Part shown: piece after piece, positions 1 to 13,140 of the stretch
Layout of the letters: every line of letters begins with the position of its first letter
How positions within the stretch are numbered: the first letter of the stretch is position 1
From: Microglena sp. YARC
Taxonomy: Eukaryota > Chlorophyta > Chlorophyceae > Chlamydomonadales > Chlamydomonadaceae
Direction: 5' to 3'
Length of the DNA stretch: 64,000 nt
Assembly: GCA_022414725.1 (NCBI GenBank)
Contig: JAJSRW010001822.1
Location: 1 to 64,000 of the forward strand
Translations under genes and position numbers: made by a program
Notes under the pieces: model-generated
The model's input: only the letters and a program-made list of their open reading frames with translations
Databases searched by the model: none
Told to the model about the DNA's origin: nothing

Positions 1-2570
1 GGTTAATGTGGGTTTATACCTGGTTGACGCATCCTCTGGATATTTAAGAGTATACGTCGTCGAATAATTGGTTTACAGCCAGGTCTGAATGTCTGTGCGT
101 TTTAACTCGGTTGACCAGACCACGTGTCGTTTATAAGTATTGGAGTGCTTTACGTATATTGTGGTTCGGACTGTTGATTGCCAGTGAGTGGAATTTGGGC
201 GTAGAGGAAGACATTGGTTTGTACATCAAGGCCGGTAGCATCTTAAGATATACGAATTGTTTCTACACGCCCAGGTTATATATTGGTTCCGTAATAACGT
301 GTCCTAATATCTGCCGATGAGCGATCAGGTTGCATTTGAGGGAGAGTTAATACTGTTTAAACCTCAGGTATTTAGATGGTTGCGTTTTTTAACGCTGTAG
401 TGTATACTAGCGCGCTTTTCCAATTTTTAAGTACAATAAGTTGGTTGTTTAGACTTAATGAAAATGGATAACCTCAGGTTTAATTGTGGGTTTTATACTG
501 GCTATGTAGGGGGGCGAGTGTCTCCGGGTTTCGTGAAATGTGAGTACATTATTGTTACAACCAGCGCTGTAATGGTGGGTGTTTAATACTCGTGGTATGA
601 CAAGCGCCGCGTTTCATTTAAGTATTATGGAAACTTGGTTATCAGTCCATGGTTAGTGCTTCTGTGGGTTTTCTCAACTGGTTGAGAGCTCGTTCTCTAT
701 CTTTAGTACAATTGTGTGGTTTACGTGCGGCATGGTGTGTAGAGGTGTTTAACTTGGTTGACAAGGAACGATTCCATTTTAAGTATATTTGGTATACAGC
801 CAAGTTGAGCACATTTTGTTTTATTTGTGGTTGACAGCCGTTTTCTAATGTTAAGGCTAATATTTGGTGGACATGCTAATGGTGATAATTGTGTTGTATG
901 AAACTTGTGATTGACAGTCCTTTGCATTTAAGTAATGGGGTTTATTGGTTACGAGCAGGTTTTCAATTTGGTTTTTATCGTGGTTGACAGCCGTTGTTCA
1001 TTGTGAGAGTATTATCTTCAGATCGTGGTTACAACAGCCAGGCCGTTATTGGGGATTTGAACTGTTTACAGTTCGCGACTTTATAGTATAGGTGTGGGTC
1101 AGTGGATTGCCTGTTACAGCCAGGTTTTAGTAAACTCCTCGTTACAGCCAGCCCGTACGTTTCAAAGTGTATAATTTTGGTTTTACCAGCAAAGCTGACT
1201 GTAAAACGTACTGGCTGCTTCAATAATTGAATCAGCCGTTTACGTAGTCTCCATTTAAAGTATATCATTTTTTACAGGTTACCGTTAATTGTGGTTTAAG
1301 TGGTGTGATTGCAGCTTTTGCTTTTAATATAACGGTTCTGTGGCGTTCTTACTGACAGTCGCGTTTAAAATCATTTAACATTATATTCGCTGGTTTTGTG
1401 ACAGCCAGTATATGTGCTGAACTGTGATTCGGTTTCATTCTGTCATTAAATAACGTTATAATGCTGTTAGCTTCCGTCGGAGTCGCGGTTTCATTGGTGT
1501 GTGGCTTACCTGGTGACCAGCCGCTCTTTTCTATTACAGTCTATAATTGTTACAGCCAGGTCCATGGTTAATGTGTTCATTAATGCTATAGGTTTTATAA
1601 GTTTTACTGTGTGGCTGTTAACTGTGTGGGTATCTGAACAGCACGTAAAGTGTGGTTACAGCAAAGTGTTAATGTGGGTTTCAACTGGTTGACAGCGCGT
1701 TTCATGTAATAATGAAATTGGTTACAGCCAGTGCCAGTTGTCGTTTATGTGGGTTACTACTGGTTGATCTAGCCTTTTCATCTATATTAAAGGTTTGCAT
1801 GGTAATTGGTTTAAAAATGGTGAACAGGCCGTTTCATTTCTCTCTCTAATTATATGGCATTTGGTTCTCACGCCCAGTATAATGTGTGGTTATATACTGG
1901 TTGAAGTCAGTTCGCTATTTTTAAGTGTCATAATTGGTTACAGCCAGGTTAAACTTTGAACATTTTGAACAGCCGTGGGTTAAGTATAATTGTTACAGTT
2001 AGTGGGTTACTGGTTGACAGCCTTATATAATTGTTACAGCCAGGTTAATGTGGGTTAACTAGTTTTTGGCCTGTTTCATTAAGTATAATTGGTTACTGTG
2101 GGTTTAACTGGTTGCAGCCGTTTCATTGTAAGTATAAAGTAAGCACAGGTTTAATGTGGGAAATTACTAGCGTTTTGATTTAATACAGTATGCTATTGTG
2201 TGGCTATTACTTACAGGCCAGGAGGTTTTGGTAACTGGTTGACGGCCGTTTTTCATTAGTACACAGCCGTCTGTTTGTGTAACCATTGGTTAAGCCAGGT
2301 TAATGTGGGTTTAACTGGTTGACAGCCGTATTTTTCATTTAAGTTATAATTGTGGTTTACAAGCCAGGTTGTAATGTTCTTGGTTTGTAAATGGTAATTG
2401 ACAGCCGTTTCAATTTAAGTTATAATTGGTTACAGCCAGCTTTAATGTGGTTTAACACAGCCGTTTATTTCTAGCTTGTATAGTTAATAAATAGCTTACC
2501 TTTTAACTCCAGCTATAATGCGTTACAAGCCATTTAAAGCCAGGTTACAGCCAGTTAACGGTTATTAATG
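1..2570 (+). repeat. Corrupted left end of the 60-bp satellite array
   Basis: This stretch is built from the same 60-bp unit as the rest of the window, always in + orientation, but the copies are badly disrupted. Recognisable words such as GGTTGACAGCC, GGTTACAGCCAGG, TTTAAGTATA and TTAATGTGGGTTT recur throughout (for example near 1-30, 69-80, 980-995, 1545-1560 and 2290-2330). Extra bases between them stretch the period: the first two AGTAT words lie at 49 and 136, about 87 bp apart instead of 60. Copies improve steadily to the right and are close to consensus by about 2580. Inserted bases outnumber clean substitutions, and many repeat a neighbouring base. I infer either a decayed array border or, more likely, unpolished long-read sequence at a contig end. 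Short open frames here arise only because insertions break the regularly spaced stops of the unit; none resembles a known protein, so I call no gene. No unrelated sequence is visible. Confidence 0.85.
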
Positions 2571-5340
2571 CCAGTTGTTTTCATTAAGTATAATTGGTTA
2601 CAGCCAGGTTAATGTGGGTTTTAACTGGTTGACAGCCGTTTTCATTTAAGTAGAATACAGCCGTTAATGTGGGTTTAGGTTGACAGCCGTTTCATTAAGT
2701 ATAATGGTTTAGCCAGGTTAATGTGGGTTGGTTGACAGCCGTCTTCATTTAAGTATAATTGGTTACAGCCAGGTTAATGTGGGTTTAACTGGTTGACAGC
2801 CGTTTCATTTAAGTATAATTGGTTACAGCAGGTTAATGTGGGTTTAACTGGTTGACAGCCGTTTCATTTAAGTATAATTGGTTACAGCAGGTTAAAATGT
2901 GGGTTTAACTGGTTGACAGCCGTTTCATTTAAGTATAATTGGTTACAGCCAGGTTAATGTGGGTTTAACTGGTTGACAGCCGTTTCATTTAAGTATAATT
3001 GGTTACAGCCAGGTTAATGTGGGTTTAACTGGTTGACAGCCGTTTCATTTAAGTATAATTGGTTACAGCCAGGTTAATGTGGGTTTAACTGGTTGACAGC
3101 CGTTTCATTTAAGTATAATTGGTTACAGCCAGGTTAATGTGGTTTAACTGGTTGACAGCCGTTTCATTTAAGTATAATTGTTACAGCCAGGTTAATGTGG
3201 GTTTAACTGGTTGACAGCCGTTTCATTTAAGTATAATTGGTTACAGCCAGGTTAATGTGGGTTTAACTGGTTGACAGCCGTTTCATTTAAGTATAATTGG
3301 TTACAGCCAGGTTAATGTGGTTTAACTGGTTGACAGCCGTTTCATTAAGTATAATTGGTTACAGCCAGGTTAATGTGGGTTTAACTGGTTGACAGCCGTT
3401 TCATTTAAGTATAATTGGTTACAGCCAGGTTAATGTGGGTTTTAACTGGTTGACAGCCGTTTCATTTAAGTATAATTGGTTACAGCCAGGTTAATGTTTT
3501 AACTGGTTGACAGCCGTTTCATTTAAGTATAATTGGTTACAGCCAGGTTAATGTGGGTTTTAACTGGTTGACAGCCGTTTCATTAAGTATAATGGTTACA
3601 GCCAGGTTAATTGGGTTTAACTGGTTGACAGCCGTTTCATTTAAGTATAATTGGTTACAGCCAGGTTAATGTGGTTTAACTGGTTGACAGCCGTTTCATT
3701 TAAGTATAATTGGTTACAGCCAGGTTAATTGGGTTTAACTGAGTTGACAGCCGTTTCATTTAAGTATAATTGGTTACAGCCAGGTTAATGTGGGTTTAAC
3801 TGGTTGACAGCCGTTTCATTTAAGTATAATTGGTTACAGCCAGGTTAATGTGGGTTTAACTGGTTGACAGCCGTTTCATTTAAGTATAATTGGTTACAGC
3901 CAGGTTAATGTGGGTTTAACTGGTTTACAGCCGTTTCATTTAAGTATAATTGGTTACAGCCAGGTTAATGTGGGTTTAACTGGTTGACAGCCGTTTCATT
4001 TAAGTATAATTGGTTACAGCCAGGTTAATGTGGGTTTAACTGGTTGACAGCCGTTTCATTTAAGTATAATTGGTTACAGCCAGGTTAATGTGGGTTTAAC
4101 TGGTTGACAGCCGTTTCATTTAAGTATAATTGTTACAGCCAGGTTAATGTGGGTTTAACTGGTTGACAGCCGTTTCATTTAAGTATAATTGGTTACAGCC
4201 AGGTTAATGTGGTTTAACTGGTTGACAGCCGTTTCATTTAAGTATAATTGGTTACAGCCAGGTTAATGTGGGTTTAACTGGTTGAACAGCCGTTTCATTT
4301 AAGTATAATTGGTTACAGCCAGGTTAATGTGGGTTTAACTGGTTGACAGCCGTTTCATTTAAGTATAATTGGTTTACAGCCAGGTTAATGTGGGTTTAAC
4401 TGGTTGACAGCCGTTTCATTTAAGTATAATTGGTTACAGCCAGGTTAATGTGGGTTTAACTGGTTGACAGCCGTTTCATTTAAGTATAATTGGTTACAGC
4501 CAGGTTAATGTGGGTTTAACTGGTTGACAGCCGTTTCATTTAAGTATAATTGGTTACAGCCAGGTTAATGTGGGTTTAACTGGTTGACAGCCGTTTCATT
4601 TAAGTATAATTGGTTACAGCCAGGTTAATGTGGGTTTAACTGGTTGACAGCCGTTTCATTTAAGTATAATTGGTTACAGCCAGGTTAATGTGGGTTTAAC
4701 TGGTTGACAGCCGTTTCATTTAAGTATAATTGGTTACAGCCAGGTTAATGTGGGTTTAACTGGTTGACAGCCGTTTCATTTAAGTATAATTGGTTACAGC
4801 CAGGTTAATGTGGGTTTAACTGGTTGACAGCCGTTTCATTTAAGTATAATTGGTTACAGCCAGGTTAATGTGGGTTTAACTGGTTGACAGCCGTTTCATT
4901 TAAGTATAATTGGTTACAGCCAGGTTAATGTGGGTTTAACTGGTTGACAGCCGTTTCATTTAAGTATAATTGGTTACAGCCAGGTTAATGTGGGTTTAAC
5001 TGGTTGACAGCCGTTTCATTTAAGTATAATTGGTTACAGCCAGGTTAATGTGGGTTTTAACTGGTTGACAGCCGTTTCATTTAAGTATAATTGGTTACAG
5101 CCAGGTTAATGTGGGTTTAACTGGTTGACAGCCGTTTCATTTAAGTATAATTGGTTACAGCCAGGTTAATGTGGGTTTAACTGTTGACAGCCGTTTCATT
5201 TAAGTATAATTGGTTACAGCCAGGTTAATGTGGGTTTAACTGGTTGACAGCCGTTTCATTTAAGTATAATTGGTTACAGCCAGGTTAATGTGGGTTTAAC
5301 TGGTTGACAGCCGTTTATTTAAGTATAATTGGTTACAGCC
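2571..5340 (+). repeat. 60-bp satellite, near-consensus transition zone
   Basis: About 46 tandem + strand copies of the 60-bp unit. Most match the reference copy at 5341-5400 apart from scattered one-base indels. Typical changes are GGG shortened to GG in the GTGGGTTT word, TTT lengthened to TTTT, GG shortened in ATTGGTTAC, and a lost C in CAGCCAGG. I see very few substitutions; one G-to-T change turns TTGACAG into TTTACAG in the copy near 3920. Variants thin out to the right, and the last ones before the uniform core are an extra T near 5055, a lost G near 5182 and a lost C near 5316. The zone therefore grades between the corrupted end and the perfect core rather than meeting either at a sharp edge. 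Confidence 0.95.
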
Positions 5341-5362
5341 AGGTTAATGTGGGTTTAACTGG

Positions 5363-5389
5363 TTGACAGCCGTTTCATTTAAGTATAAT
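5363..5389 (+). promoter_or_regulatory. Sigma-70-like hexamer pair, repeated in every unit (first core copy marked)
   Basis: Within the reference copy an exact TTGACA lies at 5363-5368 and an exact TATAAT at 5384-5389, separated by 15 bases. These are the textbook consensus -35 and -10 hexamers of bacterial sigma-70 promoters. The family's best spacer is 17 bp, so 15 bp would be expected to weaken it, and there is no TG extension before the -10. The pair recurs in every intact unit of the array and points left in the inverted block. In a eukaryotic satellite this is most simply a coincidence, although TATAAT could also act as a weak TATA-like element. The motif is certain; a promoter function is speculative, and the confidence refers to function. 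Confidence 0.12.
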
Positions 5390-8300
5390 TGGTTACAGCC
5401 AGGTTAATGTGGGTTTAACTGGTTGACAGCCGTTTCATTTAAGTATAATTGGTTACAGCCAGGTTAATGTGGGTTTAACTGGTTGACAGCCGTTTCATTT
5501 AAGTATAATTGGTTACAGCCAGGTTAATGTGGGTTTAACTGGTTGACAGCCGTTTCATTTAAGTATAATTGGTTACAGCCAGGTTAATGTGGGTTTAACT
5601 GGTTGACAGCCGTTTCATTTAAGTATAATTGGTTACAGCCAGGTTAATGTGGGTTTAACTGGTTGACAGCCGTTTCATTTAAGTATAATTGGTTACAGCC
5701 AGGTTAATGTGGGTTTAACTGGTTGACAGCCGTTTCATTTAAGTATAATTGGTTACAGCCAGGTTAATGTGGGTTTAACTGGTTGACAGCCGTTTCATTT
5801 AAGTATAATTGGTTACAGCCAGGTTAATGTGGGTTTAACTGGTTGACAGCCGTTTCATTTAAGTATAATTGGTTACAGCCAGGTTAATGTGGGTTTAACT
5901 GGTTGACAGCCGTTTCATTTAAGTATAATTGGTTACAGCCAGGTTAATGTGGGTTTAACTGGTTGACAGCCGTTTCATTTAAGTATAATTGGTTACAGCC
6001 AGGTTAATGTGGGTTTAACTGGTTGACAGCCGTTTCATTTAAGTATAATTGGTTACAGCCAGGTTAATGTGGGTTTAACTGGTTGACAGCCGTTTCATTT
6101 AAGTATAATTGGTTACAGCCAGGTTAATGTGGGTTTAACTGGTTGACAGCCGTTTCATTTAAGTATAATTGGTTACAGCCAGGTTAATGTGGGTTTAACT
6201 GGTTGACAGCCGTTTCATTTAAGTATAATTGGTTACAGCCAGGTTAATGTGGGTTTAACTGGTTGACAGCCGTTTCATTTAAGTATAATTGGTTACAGCC
6301 AGGTTAATGTGGGTTTAACTGGTTGACAGCCGTTTCATTTAAGTATAATTGGTTACAGCCAGGTTAATGTGGGTTTAACTGGTTGACAGCCGTTTCATTT
6401 AAGTATAATTGGTTACAGCCAGGTTAATGTGGGTTTAACTGGTTGACAGCCGTTTCATTTAAGTATAATTGGTTACAGCCAGGTTAATGTGGGTTTAACT
6501 GGTTGACAGCCGTTTCATTTAAGTATAATTGGTTACAGCCAGGTTAATGTGGGTTTAACTGGTTGACAGCCGTTTCATTTAAGTATAATTGGTTACAGCC
6601 AGGTTAATGTGGGTTTAACTGGTTGACAGCCGTTTCATTTAAGTATAATTGGTTACAGCCAGGTTAATGTGGGTTTAACTGGTTGACAGCCGTTTCATTT
6701 AAGTATAATTGGTTACAGCCAGGTTAATGTGGGTTTAACTGGTTGACAGCCGTTTCATTTAAGTATAATTGGTTACAGCCAGGTTAATGTGGGTTTAACT
6801 GGTTGACAGCCGTTTCATTTAAGTATAATTGGTTACAGCCAGGTTAATGTGGGTTTAACTGGTTGACAGCCGTTTCATTTAAGTATAATTGGTTACAGCC
6901 AGGTTAATGTGGGTTTAACTGGTTGACAGCCGTTTCATTTAAGTATAATTGGTTACAGCCAGGTTAATGTGGGTTTAACTGGTTGACAGCCGTTTCATTT
7001 AAGTATAATTGGTTACAGCCAGGTTAATGTGGGTTTAACTGGTTGACAGCCGTTTCATTTAAGTATAATTGGTTACAGCCAGGTTAATGTGGGTTTAACT
7101 GGTTGACAGCCGTTTCATTTAAGTATAATTGGTTACAGCCAGGTTAATGTGGGTTTAACTGGTTGACAGCCGTTTCATTTAAGTATAATTGGTTACAGCC
7201 AGGTTAATGTGGGTTTAACTGGTTGACAGCCGTTTCATTTAAGTATAATTGGTTACAGCCAGGTTAATGTGGGTTTAACTGGTTGACAGCCGTTTCATTT
7301 AAGTATAATTGGTTACAGCCAGGTTAATGTGGGTTTAACTGGTTGACAGCCGTTTCATTTAAGTATAATTGGTTACAGCCAGGTTAATGTGGGTTTAACT
7401 GGTTGACAGCCGTTTCATTTAAGTATAATTGGTTACAGCCAGGTTAATGTGGGTTTAACTGGTTGACAGCCGTTTCATTTAAGTATAATTGGTTACAGCC
7501 AGGTTAATGTGGGTTTAACTGGTTGACAGCCGTTTCATTTAAGTATAATTGGTTACAGCCAGGTTAATGTGGGTTTAACTGGTTGACAGCCGTTTCATTT
7601 AAGTATAATTGGTTACAGCCAGGTTAATGTGGGTTTAACTGGTTGACAGCCGTTTCATTTAAGTATAATTGGTTACAGCCAGGTTAATGTGGGTTTAACT
7701 GGTTGACAGCCGTTTCATTTAAGTATAATTGGTTACAGCCAGGTTAATGTGGGTTTAACTGGTTGACAGCCGTTTCATTTAAGTATAATTGGTTACAGCC
7801 AGGTTAATGTGGGTTTAACTGGTTGACAGCCGTTTCATTTAAGTATAATTGGTTACAGCCAGGTTAATGTGGGTTTAACTGGTTGACAGCCGTTTCATTT
7901 AAGTATAATTGGTTACAGCCAGGTTAATGTGGGTTTAACTGGTTGACAGCCGTTTCATTTAAGTATAATTGGTTACAGCCAGGTTAATGTGGGTTTAACT
8001 GGTTGACAGCCGTTTCATTTAAGTATAATTGGTTACAGCCAGGTTAATGTGGGTTTAACTGGTTGACAGCCGTTTCATTTAAGTATAATTGGTTACAGCC
8101 AGGTTAATGTGGGTTTAACTGGTTGACAGCCGTTTCATTTAAGTATAATTGGTTACAGCCAGGTTAATGTGGGTTTAACTGGTTGACAGCCGTTTCATTT
8201 AAGTATAATTGGTTACAGCCAGGTTAATGTGGGTTTAACTGGTTGACAGCCGTTTCATTTAAGTATAATTGGTTACAGCCAGGTTAATGTGGGTTTAACT

Positions 8301-11300
8301 GGTTGACAGCCGTTTCATTTAAGTATAATTGGTTACAGCCAGGTTAATGTGGGTTTAACTGGTTGACAGCCGTTTCATTTAAGTATAATTGGTTACAGCC
8401 AGGTTAATGTGGGTTTAACTGGTTGACAGCCGTTTCATTTAAGTATAATTGGTTACAGCCAGGTTAATGTGGGTTTAACTGGTTGACAGCCGTTTCATTT
8501 AAGTATAATTGGTTACAGCCAGGTTAATGTGGGTTTAACTGGTTGACAGCCGTTTCATTTAAGTATAATTGGTTACAGCCAGGTTAATGTGGGTTTAACT
8601 GGTTGACAGCCGTTTCATTTAAGTATAATTGGTTACAGCCAGGTTAATGTGGGTTTAACTGGTTGACAGCCGTTTCATTTAAGTATAATTGGTTACAGCC
8701 AGGTTAATGTGGGTTTAACTGGTTGACAGCCGTTTCATTTAAGTATAATTGGTTACAGCCAGGTTAATGTGGGTTTAACTGGTTGACAGCCGTTTCATTT
8801 AAGTATAATTGGTTACAGCCAGGTTAATGTGGGTTTAACTGGTTGACAGCCGTTTCATTTAAGTATAATTGGTTACAGCCAGGTTAATGTGGGTTTAACT
8901 GGTTGACAGCCGTTTCATTTAAGTATAATTGGTTACAGCCAGGTTAATGTGGGTTTAACTGGTTGACAGCCGTTTCATTTAAGTATAATTGGTTACAGCC
9001 AGGTTAATGTGGGTTTAACTGGTTGACAGCCGTTTCATTTAAGTATAATTGGTTACAGCCAGGTTAATGTGGGTTTAACTGGTTGACAGCCGTTTCATTT
9101 AAGTATAATTGGTTACAGCCAGGTTAATGTGGGTTTAACTGGTTGACAGCCGTTTCATTTAAGTATAATTGGTTACAGCCAGGTTAATGTGGGTTTAACT
9201 GGTTGACAGCCGTTTCATTTAAGTATAATTGGTTACAGCCAGGTTAATGTGGGTTTAACTGGTTGACAGCCGTTTCATTTAAGTATAATTGGTTACAGCC
9301 AGGTTAATGTGGGTTTAACTGGTTGACAGCCGTTTCATTTAAGTATAATTGGTTACAGCCAGGTTAATGTGGGTTTAACTGGTTGACAGCCGTTTCATTT
9401 AAGTATAATTGGTTACAGCCAGGTTAATGTGGGTTTAACTGGTTGACAGCCGTTTCATTTAAGTATAATTGGTTACAGCCAGGTTAATGTGGGTTTAACT
9501 GGTTGACAGCCGTTTCATTTAAGTATAATTGGTTACAGCCAGGTTAATGTGGGTTTAACTGGTTGACAGCCGTTTCATTTAAGTATAATTGGTTACAGCC
9601 AGGTTAATGTGGGTTTAACTGGTTGACAGCCGTTTCATTTAAGTATAATTGGTTACAGCCAGGTTAATGTGGGTTTAACTGGTTGACAGCCGTTTCATTT
9701 AAGTATAATTGGTTACAGCCAGGTTAATGTGGGTTTAACTGGTTGACAGCCGTTTCATTTAAGTATAATTGGTTACAGCCAGGTTAATGTGGGTTTAACT
9801 GGTTGACAGCCGTTTCATTTAAGTATAATTGGTTACAGCCAGGTTAATGTGGGTTTAACTGGTTGACAGCCGTTTCATTTAAGTATAATTGGTTACAGCC
9901 AGGTTAATGTGGGTTTAACTGGTTGACAGCCGTTTCATTTAAGTATAATTGGTTACAGCCAGGTTAATGTGGGTTTAACTGGTTGACAGCCGTTTCATTT
10001 AAGTATAATTGGTTACAGCCAGGTTAATGTGGGTTTAACTGGTTGACAGCCGTTTCATTTAAGTATAATTGGTTACAGCCAGGTTAATGTGGGTTTAACT
10101 GGTTGACAGCCGTTTCATTTAAGTATAATTGGTTACAGCCAGGTTAATGTGGGTTTAACTGGTTGACAGCCGTTTCATTTAAGTATAATTGGTTACAGCC
10201 AGGTTAATGTGGGTTTAACTGGTTGACAGCCGTTTCATTTAAGTATAATTGGTTACAGCCAGGTTAATGTGGGTTTAACTGGTTGACAGCCGTTTCATTT
10301 AAGTATAATTGGTTACAGCCAGGTTAATGTGGGTTTAACTGGTTGACAGCCGTTTCATTTAAGTATAATTGGTTACAGCCAGGTTAATGTGGGTTTAACT
10401 GGTTGACAGCCGTTTCATTTAAGTATAATTGGTTACAGCCAGGTTAATGTGGGTTTAACTGGTTGACAGCCGTTTCATTTAAGTATAATTGGTTACAGCC
10501 AGGTTAATGTGGGTTTAACTGGTTGACAGCCGTTTCATTTAAGTATAATTGGTTACAGCCAGGTTAATGTGGGTTTAACTGGTTGACAGCCGTTTCATTT
10601 AAGTATAATTGGTTACAGCCAGGTTAATGTGGGTTTAACTGGTTGACAGCCGTTTCATTTAAGTATAATTGGTTACAGCCAGGTTAATGTGGGTTTAACT
10701 GGTTGACAGCCGTTTCATTTAAGTATAATTGGTTACAGCCAGGTTAATGTGGGTTTAACTGGTTGACAGCCGTTTCATTTAAGTATAATTGGTTACAGCC
10801 AGGTTAATGTGGGTTTAACTGGTTGACAGCCGTTTCATTTAAGTATAATTGGTTACAGCCAGGTTAATGTGGGTTTAACTGGTTGACAGCCGTTTCATTT
10901 AAGTATAATTGGTTACAGCCAGGTTAATGTGGGTTTAACTGGTTGACAGCCGTTTCATTTAAGTATAATTGGTTACAGCCAGGTTAATGTGGGTTTAACT
11001 GGTTGACAGCCGTTTCATTTAAGTATAATTGGTTACAGCCAGGTTAATGTGGGTTTAACTGGTTGACAGCCGTTTCATTTAAGTATAATTGGTTACAGCC
11101 AGGTTAATGTGGGTTTAACTGGTTGACAGCCGTTTCATTTAAGTATAATTGGTTACAGCCAGGTTAATGTGGGTTTAACTGGTTGACAGCCGTTTCATTT
11201 AAGTATAATTGGTTACAGCCAGGTTAATGTGGGTTTAACTGGTTGACAGCCGTTTCATTTAAGTATAATTGGTTACAGCCAGGTTAATGTGGGTTTAACT

Positions 11301-13140
11301 GGTTGACAGCCGTTTCATTTAAGTATAATTGGTTACAGCCAGGTTAATGTGGGTTTAACTGGTTGACAGCCGTTTCATTTAAGTATAATTGGTTACAGCC
11401 AGGTTAATGTGGGTTTAACTGGTTGACAGCCGTTTCATTTAAGTATAATTGGTTACAGCCAGGTTAATGTGGGTTTAACTGGTTGACAGCCGTTTCATTT
11501 AAGTATAATTGGTTACAGCCAGGTTAATGTGGGTTTAACTGGTTGACAGCCGTTTCATTTAAGTATAATTGGTTACAGCCAGGTTAATGTGGGTTTAACT
11601 GGTTGACAGCCGTTTCATTTAAGTATAATTGGTTACAGCCAGGTTAATGTGGGTTTAACTGGTTGACAGCCGTTTCATTTAAGTATAATTGGTTACAGCC
11701 AGGTTAATGTGGGTTTAACTGGTTGACAGCCGTTTCATTTAAGTATAATTGGTTACAGCCAGGTTAATGTGGGTTTAACTGGTTGACAGCCGTTTCATTT
11801 AAGTATAATTGGTTACAGCCAGGTTAATGTGGGTTTAACTGGTTGACAGCCGTTTCATTTAAGTATAATTGGTTACAGCCAGGTTAATGTGGGTTTAACT
11901 GGTTGACAGCCGTTTCATTTAAGTATAATTGGTTACAGCCAGGTTAATGTGGGTTTAACTGGTTGACAGCCGTTTCATTTAAGTATAATTGGTTACAGCC
12001 AGGTTAATGTGGGTTTAACTGGTTGACAGCCGTTTCATTTAAGTATAATTGGTTACAGCCAGGTTAATGTGGGTTTAACTGGTTGACAGCCGTTTCATTT
12101 AAGTATAATTGGTTACAGCCAGGTTAATGTGGGTTTAACTGGTTGACAGCCGTTTCATTTAAGTATAATTGGTTACAGCCAGGTTAATGTGGGTTTAACT
12201 GGTTGACAGCCGTTTCATTTAAGTATAATTGGTTACAGCCAGGTTAATGTGGGTTTAACTGGTTGACAGCCGTTTCATTTAAGTATAATTGGTTACAGCC
12301 AGGTTAATGTGGGTTTAACTGGTTGACAGCCGTTTCATTTAAGTATAATTGGTTACAGCCAGGTTAATGTGGGTTTAACTGGTTGACAGCCGTTTCATTT
12401 AAGTATAATTGGTTACAGCCAGGTTAATGTGGGTTTAACTGGTTGACAGCCGTTTCATTTAAGTATAATTGGTTACAGCCAGGTTAATGTGGGTTTAACT
12501 GGTTGACAGCCGTTTCATTTAAGTATAATTGGTTACAGCCAGGTTAATGTGGGTTTAACTGGTTGACAGCCGTTTCATTTAAGTATAATTGGTTACAGCC
12601 AGGTTAATGTGGGTTTAACTGGTTGACAGCCGTTTCATTTAAGTATAATTGGTTACAGCCAGGTTAATGTGGGTTTAACTGGTTGACAGCCGTTTCATTT
12701 AAGTATAATTGGTTACAGCCAGGTTAATGTGGGTTTAACTGGTTGACAGCCGTTTCATTTAAGTATAATTGGTTACAGCCAGGTTAATGTGGGTTTAACT
12801 GGTTGACAGCCGTTTCATTTAAGTATAATTGGTTACAGCCAGGTTAATGTGGGTTTAACTGGTTGACAGCCGTTTCATTTAAGTATAATTGGTTACAGCC
12901 AGGTTAATGTGGGTTTAACTGGTTGACAGCCGTTTCATTTAAGTATAATTGGTTACAGCCAGGTTAATGTGGGTTTAACTGGTTGACAGCCGTTTCATTT
13001 AAGTATAATTGGTTACAGCCAGGTTAATGTGGGTTTAACTGGTTGACAGCCGTTTCATTTAAGTATAATTGGTTACAGCCAGGTTAATGTGGGTTTAACT
13101 GGTTGACAGCCGTTTCATTTAAGTATAATTGGTTACAGCC

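Noticed and set aside
111..320. Open frame of 69 codons on the + strand, and similar ones at 649-834 and 1501-1692
   Set aside because: They lie wholly in corrupted satellite, exist only because insertions disrupt the regular stops, and show no domain, signal or composition of a real protein.
721..1268. Open frames on the - strand at 721-927 and 1029-1268
   Set aside because: They are also disrupted satellite copies read in reverse. The two are unrelated to each other, overlap recognisable unit words and lack any recognisable protein feature.
5343..5359. Hairpin from GTTAA and TTAAC (unit positions 3-7 and 15-19)
   Set aside because: A 5-bp A/T-rich stem with a 7-base loop is weak and expected by chance; nothing else supports a structured RNA or terminator.
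5341..5400. Telomeric or telomere-like repeat (TTAATGTGGGTTTAA resembles a G-rich telomere word)
   Set aside because: The 60-bp period is far longer than usual telomere repeats, G is not clustered in every few bases, and the array switches orientation internally, which a terminal telomere tract does not do.
5341..5400. CENP-B box marking a centromeric satellite
   Set aside because: The essential TTCG and CGGG elements are absent. The unit has only one CpG, in CCGTTT.
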